The translations under genes were made by a program, and so were the position numbers. Under the pieces are notes generated by a model. That model worked only from the letters and a program-made list of their open reading frames with translations, had not been told where the DNA came from and did not search any database. Of a stretch of 64,000 nt of DNA, positions 43,583-53,344 are shown one piece after another (position 1 is the stretch's first letter; each line of letters starts with the position of its first letter). The stretch spans positions 92,769 through 156,768 of the forward strand of contig JANQRS010000047.1 in assembly GCA_028284445.1 (NCBI GenBank), given 5' to 3'. The stretch comes from Calditrichia bacterium. GTDB lineage: Bacteria; Calditrichota; Calditrichia; RBG-13-44-9; J075.

Positions 43583-44767
43583 GTGGCAGATATACGCGAA
43601 GTAGTAATCGTTTCTTCGGTTAGAACACCGATTGGCTCTTATGGCGGCGCATTGTCCTCCGTATCAGCCCCTAAATTGGGTAGCATCGTCATTCAGGAAG
43701 CACTTAATCGGGCCAGTGTTGATCCCGGTCAGGTGGATAAGGTCATTATGGGAAATGTCTTGTCCGCCGGATTGGGACAGGCACCGGCGCGACAGGCTGC
43801 GATATATGCCGGCTTACCAAACAGCGTAAGCTGCCTGACGATCAACAAGATGTGCGGGTCCGGCCTGAAAGCCGTTATGCTGGCTAGTCAGGCAATTGCA
43901 CTTGGCGATGCTGATATTATCGTTGCCGGTGGCATGGAAAGCATGAGCAATGCTCCATACTTGCTGGACAAAGCCCGTTTTGGGTATCGCATGGGGCATG
44001 GTGAACTGCGCGATAGTATGGTCGTTGATGGTCTTTGGGATGTCTATAACGACTTCCATATGGGCAACGCAGCAGAGCTCTGCGCCCGTGAATGCAATAT
44101 TTCCCGTGAAGACCAGGACGAATATGCCAAGACCAGCTTTGAGCGTGCGTTGAAGTCTCAAATGGCTGGATACTTTAAAGATGAGATTGTCCCGGTGACA
44201 GTTAAGTCGCGCAAGGGCGAAACCATTGTCGATACTGATGAGGGACCGGGAAGGGCCAATTTTGAGAAGATGCCGAAGCTGCGTCCGGTATTTGATAAGG
44301 ACGGTACCGTCACTGCAGCCAATGCGTCTTCCATTAATGACGGAGCCAGCGCTGTTGTTGTTATGGCGGCGGAGACAGCCAAAAAGATGGGCATTACGCC
44401 GGTTGCCAGAATCAGCGGCTATGCCACGGCCAGCAAGGCGCCGGAATGGTTCACAACTGCCCCGGTGGACGCCATGCAGCGCGTGTTGAAGAAGCTTGAT
44501 CTGTCTGCACAGGACATCGATATATATGAAGTGAATGAAGCATTTGCTGTCGTTGGATTGGCTGCCAATAGGGAATTGAAGCTCGACCATTCCCGGGTCA
44601 ACGTAGCCGGCGGGGCTATTGCGCTTGGTCATCCAATTGGTGCCAGCGGCGCCAGAATCCTGACGACATTGCTACACAATTTGAAACGAGCCGGCGAGAA
44701 GCGCGGCCTCGCATCACTCTGTATCGGCGGTGGGGAAGCGGTCGCTGTAGTCGTTGAAATGACATAA
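43583..44767 (+). CDS. Acetyl-CoA acetyltransferase (thiolase)
   Basis: A 394-residue thiolase. The nucleophile is C91 (NKMCGSGLKAV), with H350 in GHPIGASGAR and the second cysteine C380 in CIGGGEAV. Length and motifs fit the biosynthetic AtoB/PhaA class (acetoacetyl-CoA formation or cleavage). GTG start with AGGAG 8 bases upstream, 32 bp after phoH. No other fatty-acid or PHB gene is adjacent, so the pathway is not fixed by context. Confidence 0.95.
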   Translation: MADIREVVIVSSVRTPIGSYGGALSSVSAPKLGSIVIQEALNRASVDPGQVDKVIMGNVLSAGLGQAPARQAAIYAGLPNSVSCLTINKMCGSGLKAVMLASQAIALGDADIIVAGGMESMSNAPYLLDKARFGYRMGHGELRDSMVVDGLWDVYNDFHMGNAAELCARECNISREDQDEYAKTSFERALKSQMAGYFKDEIVPVTVKSRKGETIVDTDEGPGRANFEKMPKLRPVFDKDGTVTAANASSINDGASAVVVMAAETAKKMGITPVARISGYATASKAPEWFTTAPVDAMQRVLKKLDLSAQDIDIYEVNEAFAVVGLAANRELKLDHSRVNVAGGAIALGHPIGASGARILTTLLHNLKRAGEKRGLASLCIGGGEAVAVVVEMT

Positions 44768-45034
44768 TAGTCACGATATAAACGTCTCTGAATGGCGGTA
44801 GGCCAACTGTTCATCACCGCTGACAGCAATGCTGTACAGGTATCCCCGGCTGTTAGAATGAATTACCGGGGAAGTTGGTCATAACCGCTCCGGTTGAGAA
44901 CAATACTACCGGATTGTTGAAAACGGTCTTTGGAATTATCATTTAAGCTTCTATGATCGGGCGCACGACGTCAGGGCCAAAATTTCTTTATCGTTGATTG
45001 AAAATAGGGATAATTTTATCAGTTGAGGCTTATA

Positions 45035-45514
45035 ATGCTCTCTCGTCGTTTAGCACGAAGGATCGGCTTACAGATACTCTTTACAAATGATTTTTTGCGG
45101 GAAGATATTGAATCGGTTTCATACCGGGTAGCAGAAAGTTTGGGAGAAGAACTCTGTGATTTTACCATGGAATTGGTGACGCATACCAGCAAGAACGAGG
45201 AGGAGCTTAATAACTTGATTATTAAGCACTTGCGTAACTGGGATTACAAACGTGTCGCGGTATTGGATCGCGTGTTGATTCGCATGGCCCTCTGCGAGAT
45301 GATGTTCTTTCGAGACATTCCGGTTGAAGTGACGATCAACGAGGCGTTGGAAATCAGTAAAGACTTCAGTAATTTGAAAAGCCGACGTTTTGTGAATGGT
45401 ATTCTGGATTCCATTTATAAAGAGCTCAAATCCAGCAACAAGATTGAAAAGAACATCACTCTCAAGATCCCGTCGGATCGGAAGAAAACCACGCACTCCA
45501 AAGGCAGCCCATAG
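45035..45514 (+). CDS. nusB: Transcription antitermination factor NusB
   Basis: A 159-residue all-helical RNA-binding protein with LARRIGLQILF at the N-terminus and DIPVEVTINEALEISKDF plus SRRFVNGILDSI at the C-terminus. It acts with NusE(S10) on boxA in rRNA antitermination. ATG 45035 has GAGG upstream; a TTG four codons earlier is less likely. The Lys-rich tail is slightly long. Stop overlaps the next GTG start by one base (TAGTG). Confidence 0.93.
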   Translation: MLSRRLARRIGLQILFTNDFLREDIESVSYRVAESLGEELCDFTMELVTHTSKNEEELNNLIIKHLRNWDYKRVAVLDRVLIRMALCEMMFFRDIPVEVTINEALEISKDFSNLKSRRFVNGILDSIYKELKSSNKIEKNITLKIPSDRKKTTHSKGSP

Positions 45515-46233
45515 TGAGATTCGCAGTAATATCTGATATTCACTCAAATTTTGAAGCACTAAACGCAGTTCTCGGCTACATTCATCAAGAAAAAATCGAT
45601 AAGGTCATTTGTTTGGGCGACGTCGTCGGCTACGGCCCGCATCCCAATCAGTGCGTCGATTTGGTGAAAGAACGCTGTGAGCGCTGCCTGATGGGCAATC
45701 ACGACTACGCTGCCCTCGGCCCCGGTGACCTCTATTATTTTAACGACTATGCCCGTGAAAGCATTCTTTGGACGCGGCGCCGCTTGACCAAATACAATCT
45801 CGCCTATCTCGAAAACTTGCCATTTACAATTATCGACGATTTGTATCTCTTTGTCCATAGCTCCCCGCTCTTGCCGGAAGAGTGGCATTATATTTTCGAT
45901 GAGGTTGAAGCCAAGGAGAATTTTGACGCTGTTGAACAGCCGCTGATTTTTGTCGGGCACTCTCATATGCCGGTGATTTTCTCCGAGCAAAACGGCGCCT
46001 TCTTTGAGCCCCAAACAACGCTTGATCTCAACCATGATCGTTACATCGTAAATGTCGGCAGCGTGGGGCAACCGCGAGACGGCGACCCCCGCGCCAGCTT
46101 TGTTATTTTTGATACGGATTTGCAACAGCTACAATACGTGCGCATTCAATATGATGTAGAAAAGACCTTCCAGGAAATCCTGCAAAAAGAGCTTCCTGCC
46201 TTTCTGGCCATGCGCCTTCTCGTTGGTCAATAG
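45514..46233 (+). CDS. Calcineurin-like metallophosphoesterase
   Basis: A 239-residue protein with the two-metal motifs in order: SDIHSN (about 7-12), GDVVGYGP (about 35-42), GNHDYAA (about 66-72) and VGHSHMP (about 149-155). Similar stand-alone enzymes hydrolyse phosphodiesters or phosphoproteins; the substrate is unknown. GTG start coupled to the nusB stop. Confidence 0.92.
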   Translation: MRFAVISDIHSNFEALNAVLGYIHQEKIDKVICLGDVVGYGPHPNQCVDLVKERCERCLMGNHDYAALGPGDLYYFNDYARESILWTRRRLTKYNLAYLENLPFTIIDDLYLFVHSSPLLPEEWHYIFDEVEAKENFDAVEQPLIFVGHSHMPVIFSEQNGAFFEPQTTLDLNHDRYIVNVGSVGQPRDGDPRASFVIFDTDLQQLQYVRIQYDVEKTFQEILQKELPAFLAMRLLVGQ

Positions 46234-46442
46234 ATCCCAATTTACACGTAACTTTTGGAACCCCTGCGCCATCATACCGTTAATTAGGGGAATCCCATTC
46301 ATATCACCGGTGACGAATACAAAAGTCATTGCGTTGCTGGTAATTTGACCCTATGTTTACGAGTTAGACTGTATGTGTATTGAGTTGAATAGCCGGTCAT
46401 ATTCACCCGGCATAAAAAACCAGGATTGAGGTTGAACGTACT

Positions 46443-49424
46443 ATGGTAACTGGCGTCATCAAGAAACTATTTGGCAGCAAAAACGACCGCGAACTCAAGC
46501 GGCTCACGCCAATGGTTGAAGAAATAAATACCTACTTTGAATCATATCAACCGCTCTCGGAAGACGAGCTAAAAGGCAAAACCGATGAATTCAAACAGCG
46601 GCTGACGGACGGGGAAGATCTTGATGATCTCTTACCGGAAGCATTTGCCGTTGTGAAAGAAACCTGTCGCCGGCTGATTGGCAAGAAATGGATGGTCACC
46701 GGCAAGGAAATCGAATGGGATATGGTTCCCTTTGATGTGCAGTTGATTGGCGGCATTGCCTTACACCAGGGAAAAATTGCGGAGATGGCCACCGGTGAAG
46801 GAAAGACCCTGGTGGCAACCATGCCGCTTTATCTCAATGCGCTTGAAGGCAAAGGCGCACATTTGGTGACTGTGAACGATTACCTGGCCCAGCGTGACGC
46901 CGAGTGGATGGGTGAAGTCTTCAAATATCTCGGACTGACCGTTGGTGTGATTCTGAATAATATGGATAGCTCCCAACGCCGCAGCGCTTATGAATGTGAT
47001 ATCACCTATGGCACCAATAACGAATTTGGCTTCGATTACCTCCGTGACAATATGACCAGTCACATCGACTTTGTCGCTCAGATTCGCGGTCACAACTATG
47101 CGATTATCGATGAAGTTGATAGCGTGCTGATTGATGAAGCACGAACCCCCTTGATCATTTCCGGACCGGTCGAAAATTCCCGCTCTCATACCTATGGCGA
47201 CGTGAAGCCAATGGTAGAGCGACTGGTGAAAGTACAAACCCGGTATATCAACGGCTTGATTGCGGAAGCGGAAAAGCTGATTGAGGAAGATGACCTCGAT
47301 GAAGGTGGTTTGCGCCTGTTGGTTGCCCAGCGTGGTGCACCCAAGAACAAACGGCTTCAAAAACTTTATCAACAGCAGGGGATTAAGAAGCTTGTATTCG
47401 ATATAGAAAGTCTCTTCATTCGCGACAAGAAAATGCAGGAAGTCGATGAAGAACTCTACTACTCGATCGACGAGAAAAAGAACATTATCGATCTGACAGA
47501 TAAAGGCCGTGAAGAGCTGTCGCCCAATAATCCCGAAGAATTCATTTTGCCGGATATCACCGATGAGTTCAGTCGCATTGAAGGCGATGAATCGCTCAGT
47601 GAGCAGGAGAAGAACGAGCAAAAGAATACGTTGCAGATCGAGTATGCCCGCAAGAATGAAAAACTACACAACATCAGCCAGCTGCTGAAAGCCTATGCCT
47701 TGTTCGAGAAGGATCGCGACTATGTGATTGCTGAAGGCAAGGTTTTGATTGTTGATGAGTTTACCGGTCGTACCATGCATGGCCGCCGCTACAGCGACGG
47801 ATTGCACCAGGCGTTGGAAGCCAAAGAAAATGTGAAAATTGAAGGAGAAACACAGACCCTCGCATCCATTACCTTGCAAAACTATTTCCGCCAGTATGAA
47901 AAATTGGCCGGGATGACCGGAACCGCGGAAACAGAAGCAAATGAATTCTGGGATATCTACAAACTGGACGTCATGGTCATTCCTACCAATCGACCGATTG
48001 CCCGCATGGATTTTGAAGATCAGATCTATCGCACCATGCGTGAAAAATACAACGCGGTTGTCGATGAAGTGCAGCGACTCCACGAAGTTGGACGCCCGGT
48101 ATTGGTTGGGACAATTTCGGTGGAAACGTCGGAAACGCTCTCGCGGATGTTGAAGCGCCGCCGCGTTCCCCACAATGTTCTCAATGCAAAATATCACCTT
48201 CAGGAAGCGGAAATTGTTGAAAAAGCTGGTCAACCGGGTGCGGTAACCATCGCAACGAACATGGCCGGACGTGGAACGGATATTAAACTCGGCCGCGGTG
48301 TTCGTGGCGAAAATGCCAACGGCTCTGCGTCGGATGATGTCCCCTTTGGTCTGCAGATTATCGGTACTGAACGTCATGAATCTAGACGTATCGACCGCCA
48401 GTTACGTGGCCGCTCCGGCCGTCAGGGTGATCCGGGATCCAGTCGCTTCTTCCTTTCGCTGGAAGACGACTTGATGCGCCTCTTTGGTTCCGACCGCATG
48501 ATCAAGGTGATGGATCGCCTTGGCGCTGAAGAAGGTGAAGTGATTAGTAATTCCATGGTTACCAAGGCGATTGAGCGTGCACAGAAGCGTGTAGAAGAAC
48601 GGAACTTTGGTATTCGCAAGCACTTGTTGGAATATGATGATGTGAACAACAAGCAGCGTGAGCAGATCTATACCCGCCGGCGTAAAGCGCTTGAGGGTAC
48701 AACCACTATGGAAGACCTTAACGAGGTACTGGACGAATTTCTGGAAGTGCAATTTAATCTGCATATTGACGAACGGGTGGGCCCGGAAAATTGGGATCTT
48801 GAAGGCCTGCATGCCATTATTCAACGCACCTTGACGGTTGACTTTAATACCTATGGCGATGAGCTCACTGAGCTGGGACCGGAAGATATTAAAACCCGGG
48901 TTCGTGAAGATGCCCTGAAAATGCTTGAATTCCGCCGTGAGAAGGTCAACGACGATCAATTCTTTGATGAAGCGCTGCGGCGCCTCACGTTGATCGTTAT
49001 CGATGAGCACTGGAAAGAGCATTTGCACCAGATGGATATGCTGAAGGACGGCATTGGTCTGCGTGCCTATGGCCAGAAAGATCCGCTGATTGAATACAAG
49101 CGCGAAGCCTACGAGATGTTTCTTGATTTGATTGACAGCATCAATCAAAAAACCCTGGAAAAGATCTGGCGAAGCGAATTTGTTGAGATACCATCAGAAC
49201 GCCGTGGTGCCACACCGCGCCGGATGGTATTGATTCATAAGGATAGCACTAATATGGGATTTGCCGGTGGTCCGCCTCCAGAAGAATCCGATATCCAGAA
49301 GGCCAGTAAGCAGCGCAGCCGCAAACAGCAGCCGATTAAAGTAGAGGCAAAAGTGGGTAGAAACGACCCCTGTCCCTGTGGAAGCGGCAAGAAGTATAAG
49401 AAGTGCCATGGAGCAAACGGCTAG
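46443..49424 (+). CDS. secA: Preprotein translocase ATPase SecA
   Basis: A 993-residue SecA with Walker A ATGEGKT at about 116-122, DEVDSVLIDEARTPLIISG, the preprotein cross-linking domain, the second nucleotide-binding fold (TNMAGRGTDIKLG, GRSGRQGDPG), the helical scaffold, and a C-terminal zinc motif with C977, C979, C988 and H989. Longer than E. coli SecA (901), mainly by an insertion of about 100 residues in the region 265-400, as is common in FCB bacteria. Powers Sec export of the many secreted proteins in this window. Ends just before a 50-bp palindromic terminator. Confidence 0.97.
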   Translation: MVTGVIKKLFGSKNDRELKRLTPMVEEINTYFESYQPLSEDELKGKTDEFKQRLTDGEDLDDLLPEAFAVVKETCRRLIGKKWMVTGKEIEWDMVPFDVQLIGGIALHQGKIAEMATGEGKTLVATMPLYLNALEGKGAHLVTVNDYLAQRDAEWMGEVFKYLGLTVGVILNNMDSSQRRSAYECDITYGTNNEFGFDYLRDNMTSHIDFVAQIRGHNYAIIDEVDSVLIDEARTPLIISGPVENSRSHTYGDVKPMVERLVKVQTRYINGLIAEAEKLIEEDDLDEGGLRLLVAQRGAPKNKRLQKLYQQQGIKKLVFDIESLFIRDKKMQEVDEELYYSIDEKKNIIDLTDKGREELSPNNPEEFILPDITDEFSRIEGDESLSEQEKNEQKNTLQIEYARKNEKLHNISQLLKAYALFEKDRDYVIAEGKVLIVDEFTGRTMHGRRYSDGLHQALEAKENVKIEGETQTLASITLQNYFRQYEKLAGMTGTAETEANEFWDIYKLDVMVIPTNRPIARMDFEDQIYRTMREKYNAVVDEVQRLHEVGRPVLVGTISVETSETLSRMLKRRRVPHNVLNAKYHLQEAEIVEKAGQPGAVTIATNMAGRGTDIKLGRGVRGENANGSASDDVPFGLQIIGTERHESRRIDRQLRGRSGRQGDPGSSRFFLSLEDDLMRLFGSDRMIKVMDRLGAEEGEVISNSMVTKAIERAQKRVEERNFGIRKHLLEYDDVNNKQREQIYTRRRKALEGTTTMEDLNEVLDEFLEVQFNLHIDERVGPENWDLEGLHAIIQRTLTVDFNTYGDELTELGPEDIKTRVREDALKMLEFRREKVNDDQFFDEALRRLTLIVIDEHWKEHLHQMDMLKDGIGLRAYGQKDPLIEYKREAYEMFLDLIDSINQKTLEKIWRSEFVEIPSERRGATPRRMVLIHKDSTNMGFAGGPPPEESDIQKASKQRSRKQQPIKVEAKVGRNDPCPCGSGKKYKKCHGANG

Positions 49425-49458
49425 TCAAAAGACAGTCGCAGTTGGCGGTTAAAATATA

Positions 49459-49508
49459 GACACATCCCCCTGCTTCCCCCTTCGAAGGGGGAAGCAGGGG
49501 GATGTGTC
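49459..49508. terminator. 50-bp perfect palindrome, bidirectional terminator
   Basis: GACACATCCCCCTGCTTCCC and its exact mirror meet at TTCGAA with no spacer (25-bp arms). A TTTTT run follows on the + strand and T-rich sequence on the minus strand. It lies between the convergent secA and adenosine deaminase genes. Confidence 0.85.
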
Positions 49509-49559
49509 GTTTTTACGCTTGCCATATCTTGTTTTTTTCTGCCGCCCGCCACAATCTTT

Positions 49560-50588
49560 TCAAAATTTCTTCAATTCCTCTGTTACGGCACGTAGCATGC
49601 TGGACTTTTGCCGGTTGGGAAGAAAGGCGCTTTTGAATCCGTCCAAAATCATTTCCTTGATTTCATCCAGTTGGAACCCTAGATGTTTATGCGCCAGGAG
49701 GTACTCGTTGGTGACTGTGGTATCTGATATCAAGCGGTTGTCGGTGCAAACACAAACCCGCAGGCCATAATCATAGTAGAAGCGCAAGGGATGTGTCTCC
49801 AGTGCCTTGGCTGCGCCTGTTTGCACGTTGCTCAGCAGACAAATCTCCAGTGGTATCCGGTGGTCGTTCACGTAGTTCAATAAATCGCCGTCTTCCATCA
49901 ATCGTGTGCCATGGCCAATACGATGTGCACCACAGTAGTGAATGGCCTGGTGGATGCTCTCGGCGCCATAGGCCTCACCGGCGTGCGCCGTAGTGTTGAT
50001 GTTGTTGTTACGCGTCAGGTAAAATGCTTCTTTGTGGTGCTTTGCCGGGTAGCTTTCTTCCTGACCGGCGAGATCGAAGGCCACAACTCCCTGGTTCTTG
50101 AAGGCCACGGCCAGCTTCGCGAGGGTCAGGGAGGTCTCCGGATTCACGCTGCGCATCCCGCAGATGATCACCCCGGTCTTGATGCGATATTTCTTTTCTG
50201 CATCTCGCAATCCGTTCAGAACCGAATCGACAATCTCGGTTAGCTTCATACCTTTTTCAGTATGCAGAATGGGGGAGTAGCGCACTTCCATATACCAGAC
50301 GTTCTCTTTTGCCGCATCTTCTGCCAGCTCGTAGGCGATGCGGTAGAGGGCCTCCGGCTCCTGCATAACCGACAGGGTAATATCAAAGCCTTGAAGGTAT
50401 TCGCCGAGATTCGAACAGTTTTTACCGCTCATTACTGCCTTTTCCAGCTTCTTCTTGTCAGTTGCCGGGAGTTTTACATTCTGCTGGGCGGCAAGTTCAA
50501 GCAGAGTTTCTGTCCGCACTGAGCCGTCTAAATGCACATGTAGATCTGTTTTTGGGAGCTGTTTCAAAAAATCGTAGGTGATTTCCAT
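49560..50588 (-). CDS. add: Adenosine deaminase
   Basis: A 342-residue amidohydrolase: metal ligands H17 and H19 in DLHVHLDGS, then HAGE with its His/Glu (proton-shuttling Glu), a downstream GHGT motif, and the metal-binding Asp in VCTDNRLIS. The last motif has Asn where the mammalian/E. coli enzymes have a second Asp (TDD), a variant seen in a group of bacterial deaminases. Converts adenosine/deoxyadenosine to inosine in purine salvage. ATG 50588 with AAGGAA about 11 bases upstream. Confidence 0.92.
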   Translation of the reverse strand: MEITYDFLKQLPKTDLHVHLDGSVRTETLLELAAQQNVKLPATDKKKLEKAVMSGKNCSNLGEYLQGFDITLSVMQEPEALYRIAYELAEDAAKENVWYMEVRYSPILHTEKGMKLTEIVDSVLNGLRDAEKKYRIKTGVIICGMRSVNPETSLTLAKLAVAFKNQGVVAFDLAGQEESYPAKHHKEAFYLTRNNNINTTAHAGEAYGAESIHQAIHYCGAHRIGHGTRLMEDGDLLNYVNDHRIPLEICLLSNVQTGAAKALETHPLRFYYDYGLRVCVCTDNRLISDTTVTNEYLLAHKHLGFQLDEIKEMILDGFKSAFLPNRQKSSMLRAVTEELKKF

Positions 50589-50752
50589 TTGCGTTCACTT
50601 CCTTTTTTGAGGGCGGGACTGCCGATTCTTTCGGCTTGCAGACATATCGCTCTAAGCATCGACATGAAATAATGGATCTTAGGAAATATACGCGCTAAAC
50701 TACGGTTTTGCAACAAGCTATACGGGGGGCTGCCTTGCTTGGGTAGGTCGGC

Positions 50753-52372
50753 TCAAGATCGTTCCAGGATCTTAATGTCAAATCCTGAAAGCTCAATACG
50801 GGCCGCATTGTCTTGACCGATAGTGATCCGGGCCTTGTCCTCTAGCAGATTCAGATATGATCCGGACAGATCGCTGCCTGACCGACTTGGGGGCTTGAGG
50901 TGAACAGTTACCGGTGCTTGGTCCAAATTGATAACAACGATGACCTGTTGATCATCGTTCGATCGGAGAAAGGAAAGCACATTTGGCTGGTCGTTAGTGA
51001 CAAATTCTATCTTGCCTGTGCGAATTGCCGGAGTGGATTTTCGAATTGCGATTAAACGTTTGTAAAAATGCCAGAGCGACTGTCTGTCCGCAACTTGTTC
51101 TTCAAGTGAAATGCCATCCCCGGATTTTAGATTCGTTTGATGCCACCAGGGAAAATCTCCCTTATACCACAGCGCCATACCGGGACCACTGATATCGCGA
51201 TACCATTCAAATGCTTCCCGTCGCGGTATGTCGCTGGAAGCCGATTCATCAAATTTCTGTTTTTTTCCGGGCATGCCAATTTCCTGCCCGTAATAGATAC
51301 TCGGTATGCCTTTCAAAAGCAGATTGAGCGCCGCAGAAACCCGGAGTTTACCTGGGTTTCGATCAAATATAGTTGCTGCGCGGTCGAGGTCGTGATTCTC
51401 TATGAAAATAACCTGACCAATGTTTTCCGGCGTGAGTAGCCAGGTGCTATCCGTGCGGGCTGTAATCTGCTGCTTGTTTAGTGCCGAAAGCGCTCCGTGT
51501 AAAGGAAAAGCAAACACCGCATCAGCCAATCCGTCCTGGAAATAGCGGGTACCGTAATCCCATTCTGCTTGCTCGCCGAGGACAAAAATGTCCGGATTAA
51601 GCTCTCGCAGATTTGTTAACAAGGGACGCCAGAAATTATTTAGAAGTTCCGGACGGATGCCTTTCCAATCCATATCATCCATCATATGATCTATACGAAA
51701 TCCATCAACGCCATCGCGAAAATCGCCGTCTCCGTTTGGGTCCATCCAATAGGCAAATAACTCCTGCATATACCTTTGCACATCTGCATTGTAGAGATCA
51801 ATTGAGCACAGGCCTTTTGTCTTGCCATCCCAGGTGAGAACTGTGTCCAGGCCAAAAATAATGCTTTCAGGTCTGGTGTTGCCGGGGCCGTTGTAAATAA
51901 TATGCTTGCTATATTCTGAGGAGGGATTTGCGTAAGAATCTATGAACCAGGGATGTTCATAGGTGATGTAGTGGATTTCCATATCCATGATCAGCTTCAT
52001 GTCGCGCTGATGTACTTCATTTACGAACGACAAATAGGTATCTAAATTCCCATAAGCAGGATCAAATTTTTCGAAATCGTCCGGAAAATAGTTGTGATAA
52101 AACGGCGATGCGTATAAGGGCGTTAACATAAGGGTTGTCACACCCAATTCCTGGAGGTAGTCGAGTTTTTGTGCCAGACCGCTTAAATCGCCGTGTCCGT
52201 CATTATTGCTGTCATAGAAGCTTCTCAGGAACACATGATAAATGATTTCATTTTCGAATTGGAAGGATGTTTTCCCAGCGTTGACATCCTCTGGATTGGG
52301 CGGAGTAAGTGCGCATGATGACAGGATAAGCAAGATAGAAGTGACTTTTGCCGGGAAATAGAAGTGGTTCAT
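50753..52372 (-). CDS. GH13 alpha-amylase-family lipoprotein
   Basis: About 539 residues with a lipoprotein signal (VTSILLILSSC) and a GH13 barrel. The catalytic residues are the nucleophile Asp in GFRIDHMMDD, the acid/base Glu in LGEQAEWD, and the transition-state Asp in IENHDLDRA. The IPSIYYGQEIGMPG segment follows, then a C-terminal beta domain. It is closest in look to trehalose synthase / oligo-1,6-glucosidase or cyclomaltodextrinase-like enzymes; exact specificity is unclear. Predicted to be anchored in the outer membrane and to act outside the cytoplasm. The start could be ATG 52390 instead; the longer open frame is spurious. Confidence 0.88.
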   Translation of the reverse strand: MNHFYFPAKVTSILLILSSCALTPPNPEDVNAGKTSFQFENEIIYHVFLRSFYDSNNDGHGDLSGLAQKLDYLQELGVTTLMLTPLYASPFYHNYFPDDFEKFDPAYGNLDTYLSFVNEVHQRDMKLIMDMEIHYITYEHPWFIDSYANPSSEYSKHIIYNGPGNTRPESIIFGLDTVLTWDGKTKGLCSIDLYNADVQRYMQELFAYWMDPNGDGDFRDGVDGFRIDHMMDDMDWKGIRPELLNNFWRPLLTNLRELNPDIFVLGEQAEWDYGTRYFQDGLADAVFAFPLHGALSALNKQQITARTDSTWLLTPENIGQVIFIENHDLDRAATIFDRNPGKLRVSAALNLLLKGIPSIYYGQEIGMPGKKQKFDESASSDIPRREAFEWYRDISGPGMALWYKGDFPWWHQTNLKSGDGISLEEQVADRQSLWHFYKRLIAIRKSTPAIRTGKIEFVTNDQPNVLSFLRSNDDQQVIVVINLDQAPVTVHLKPPSRSGSDLSGSYLNLLEDKARITIGQDNAARIELSGFDIKILERS

Positions 52373-52528
52373 GATAGCCGCTCTCTTCATATAATGAAGA
52401 TAAGTCGTCAACGGCTCATGCACCATGAGCATGTTTGCATTAAACAATACTATTTTTGCGCAAAGCGACTGTCCTGCGCAAATTGGACAATTTGGGGTTC
52501 TGCTTGTAGAATTGGGATCTTATGCAGC

Positions 52529-52571
52529 AGTCCCCGCTCTATCTCCCTCAGGAGGAGATAGAGCGGGGACT
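52529..52571. terminator. Perfect 18-bp stem hairpin
   Basis: AGTCCCCGCTCTATCTCC and its exact complement are separated by CTCAGGA. It lies 45 bp after the stop of the TPR lipoprotein gene on the minus strand. The lack of a clear T-tract makes intrinsic termination possible but unproven. Confidence 0.6.
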
Positions 52572-52615
52572 CTTCGCTATTACAATTTGCTATCAAGAGA
52601 TCTTTTGCGGAGAGA

Positions 52616-53344
52616 TCAGTTTCCGGTGGTATCCGGAACTGTGATTGATGAATCAACTGGCGTTTGCACAGAATCAGGAGTGCTGAACCAGCCACTCTGC
52701 TCATACTCCAGGCGGCGGTCAACCTTGGTCTGGATCTCCGCGATGCTCTGTTCGGAACGCAAGGCCCACTCTGTACCGGAATATGTTTCAATTGTTTTTT
52801 GATGCGCAGTGATGGCATTTGAAAAATCGTCCAGCTTCTCATAGAGAGTGCCGATTTTGTGCTGCGCAAGACTCTTGGCAATCAGGTCGTCGCTGTTTGG
52901 GTAGCCAATCGATTTATTGTAGTAATTGATGGCCGTTTGATAGTCTTTGGTGCCTTCGCCGCGCAACTGCTCAGAAATACCGGCGCTGCGTTCGTAGAAT
53001 TCGGCAATGGCATTGTATATCGTTGGCACCTTGCTGGGAATCAGGTTTTCGCGAAGCAGGGTATAGAGGATGTCAAATTGCTTCTCATAGTTCTGGAGTG
53101 CCCCATAACTACGGCTGAGACCGATGGCTGCATCGATATATTCACGGCTGGTAGGATAATTGTAATACACAACGCCATAGGCAAGGAAGGCGTCTTCATA
53201 CTCTGCTGATTCGTAATACTGATCCGCAACTTCAAGAATCTGGGCGGGATCATCCGTATCACCTACTCCATTCTTGACGGTTTCTTTCCCGCCGCCGCAA
53301 CCGGCAAGTAGCAAGCCTGCCAATAAAAGTGCAATAAAGCGCAT
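52616..53344 (-). CDS. TPR-repeat lipoprotein
   Basis: A 242-residue lipoprotein with lipobox LLAGC (Cys16) and tandem TPR-like helices: ILEVADQYYESAEYEDAFLA, YIDAAIGLSRSYGALQNYEK, SLAQHKIGTLYEKLDDFSNA and AITAHQKTIETYSGTEWALR. The tail is disordered and Thr/Ser/Pro-rich. The style is that of BamD/YbgF-like outer-membrane lipoproteins, but it is too divergent to call BamD. Good GGAGG ribosome-binding site upstream of ATG 53344. Confidence 0.82.
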   Translation of the reverse strand: MRFIALLLAGLLLAGCGGGKETVKNGVGDTDDPAQILEVADQYYESAEYEDAFLAYGVVYYNYPTSREYIDAAIGLSRSYGALQNYEKQFDILYTLLRENLIPSKVPTIYNAIAEFYERSAGISEQLRGEGTKDYQTAINYYNKSIGYPNSDDLIAKSLAQHKIGTLYEKLDDFSNAITAHQKTIETYSGTEWALRSEQSIAEIQTKVDRRLEYEQSGWFSTPDSVQTPVDSSITVPDTTGN

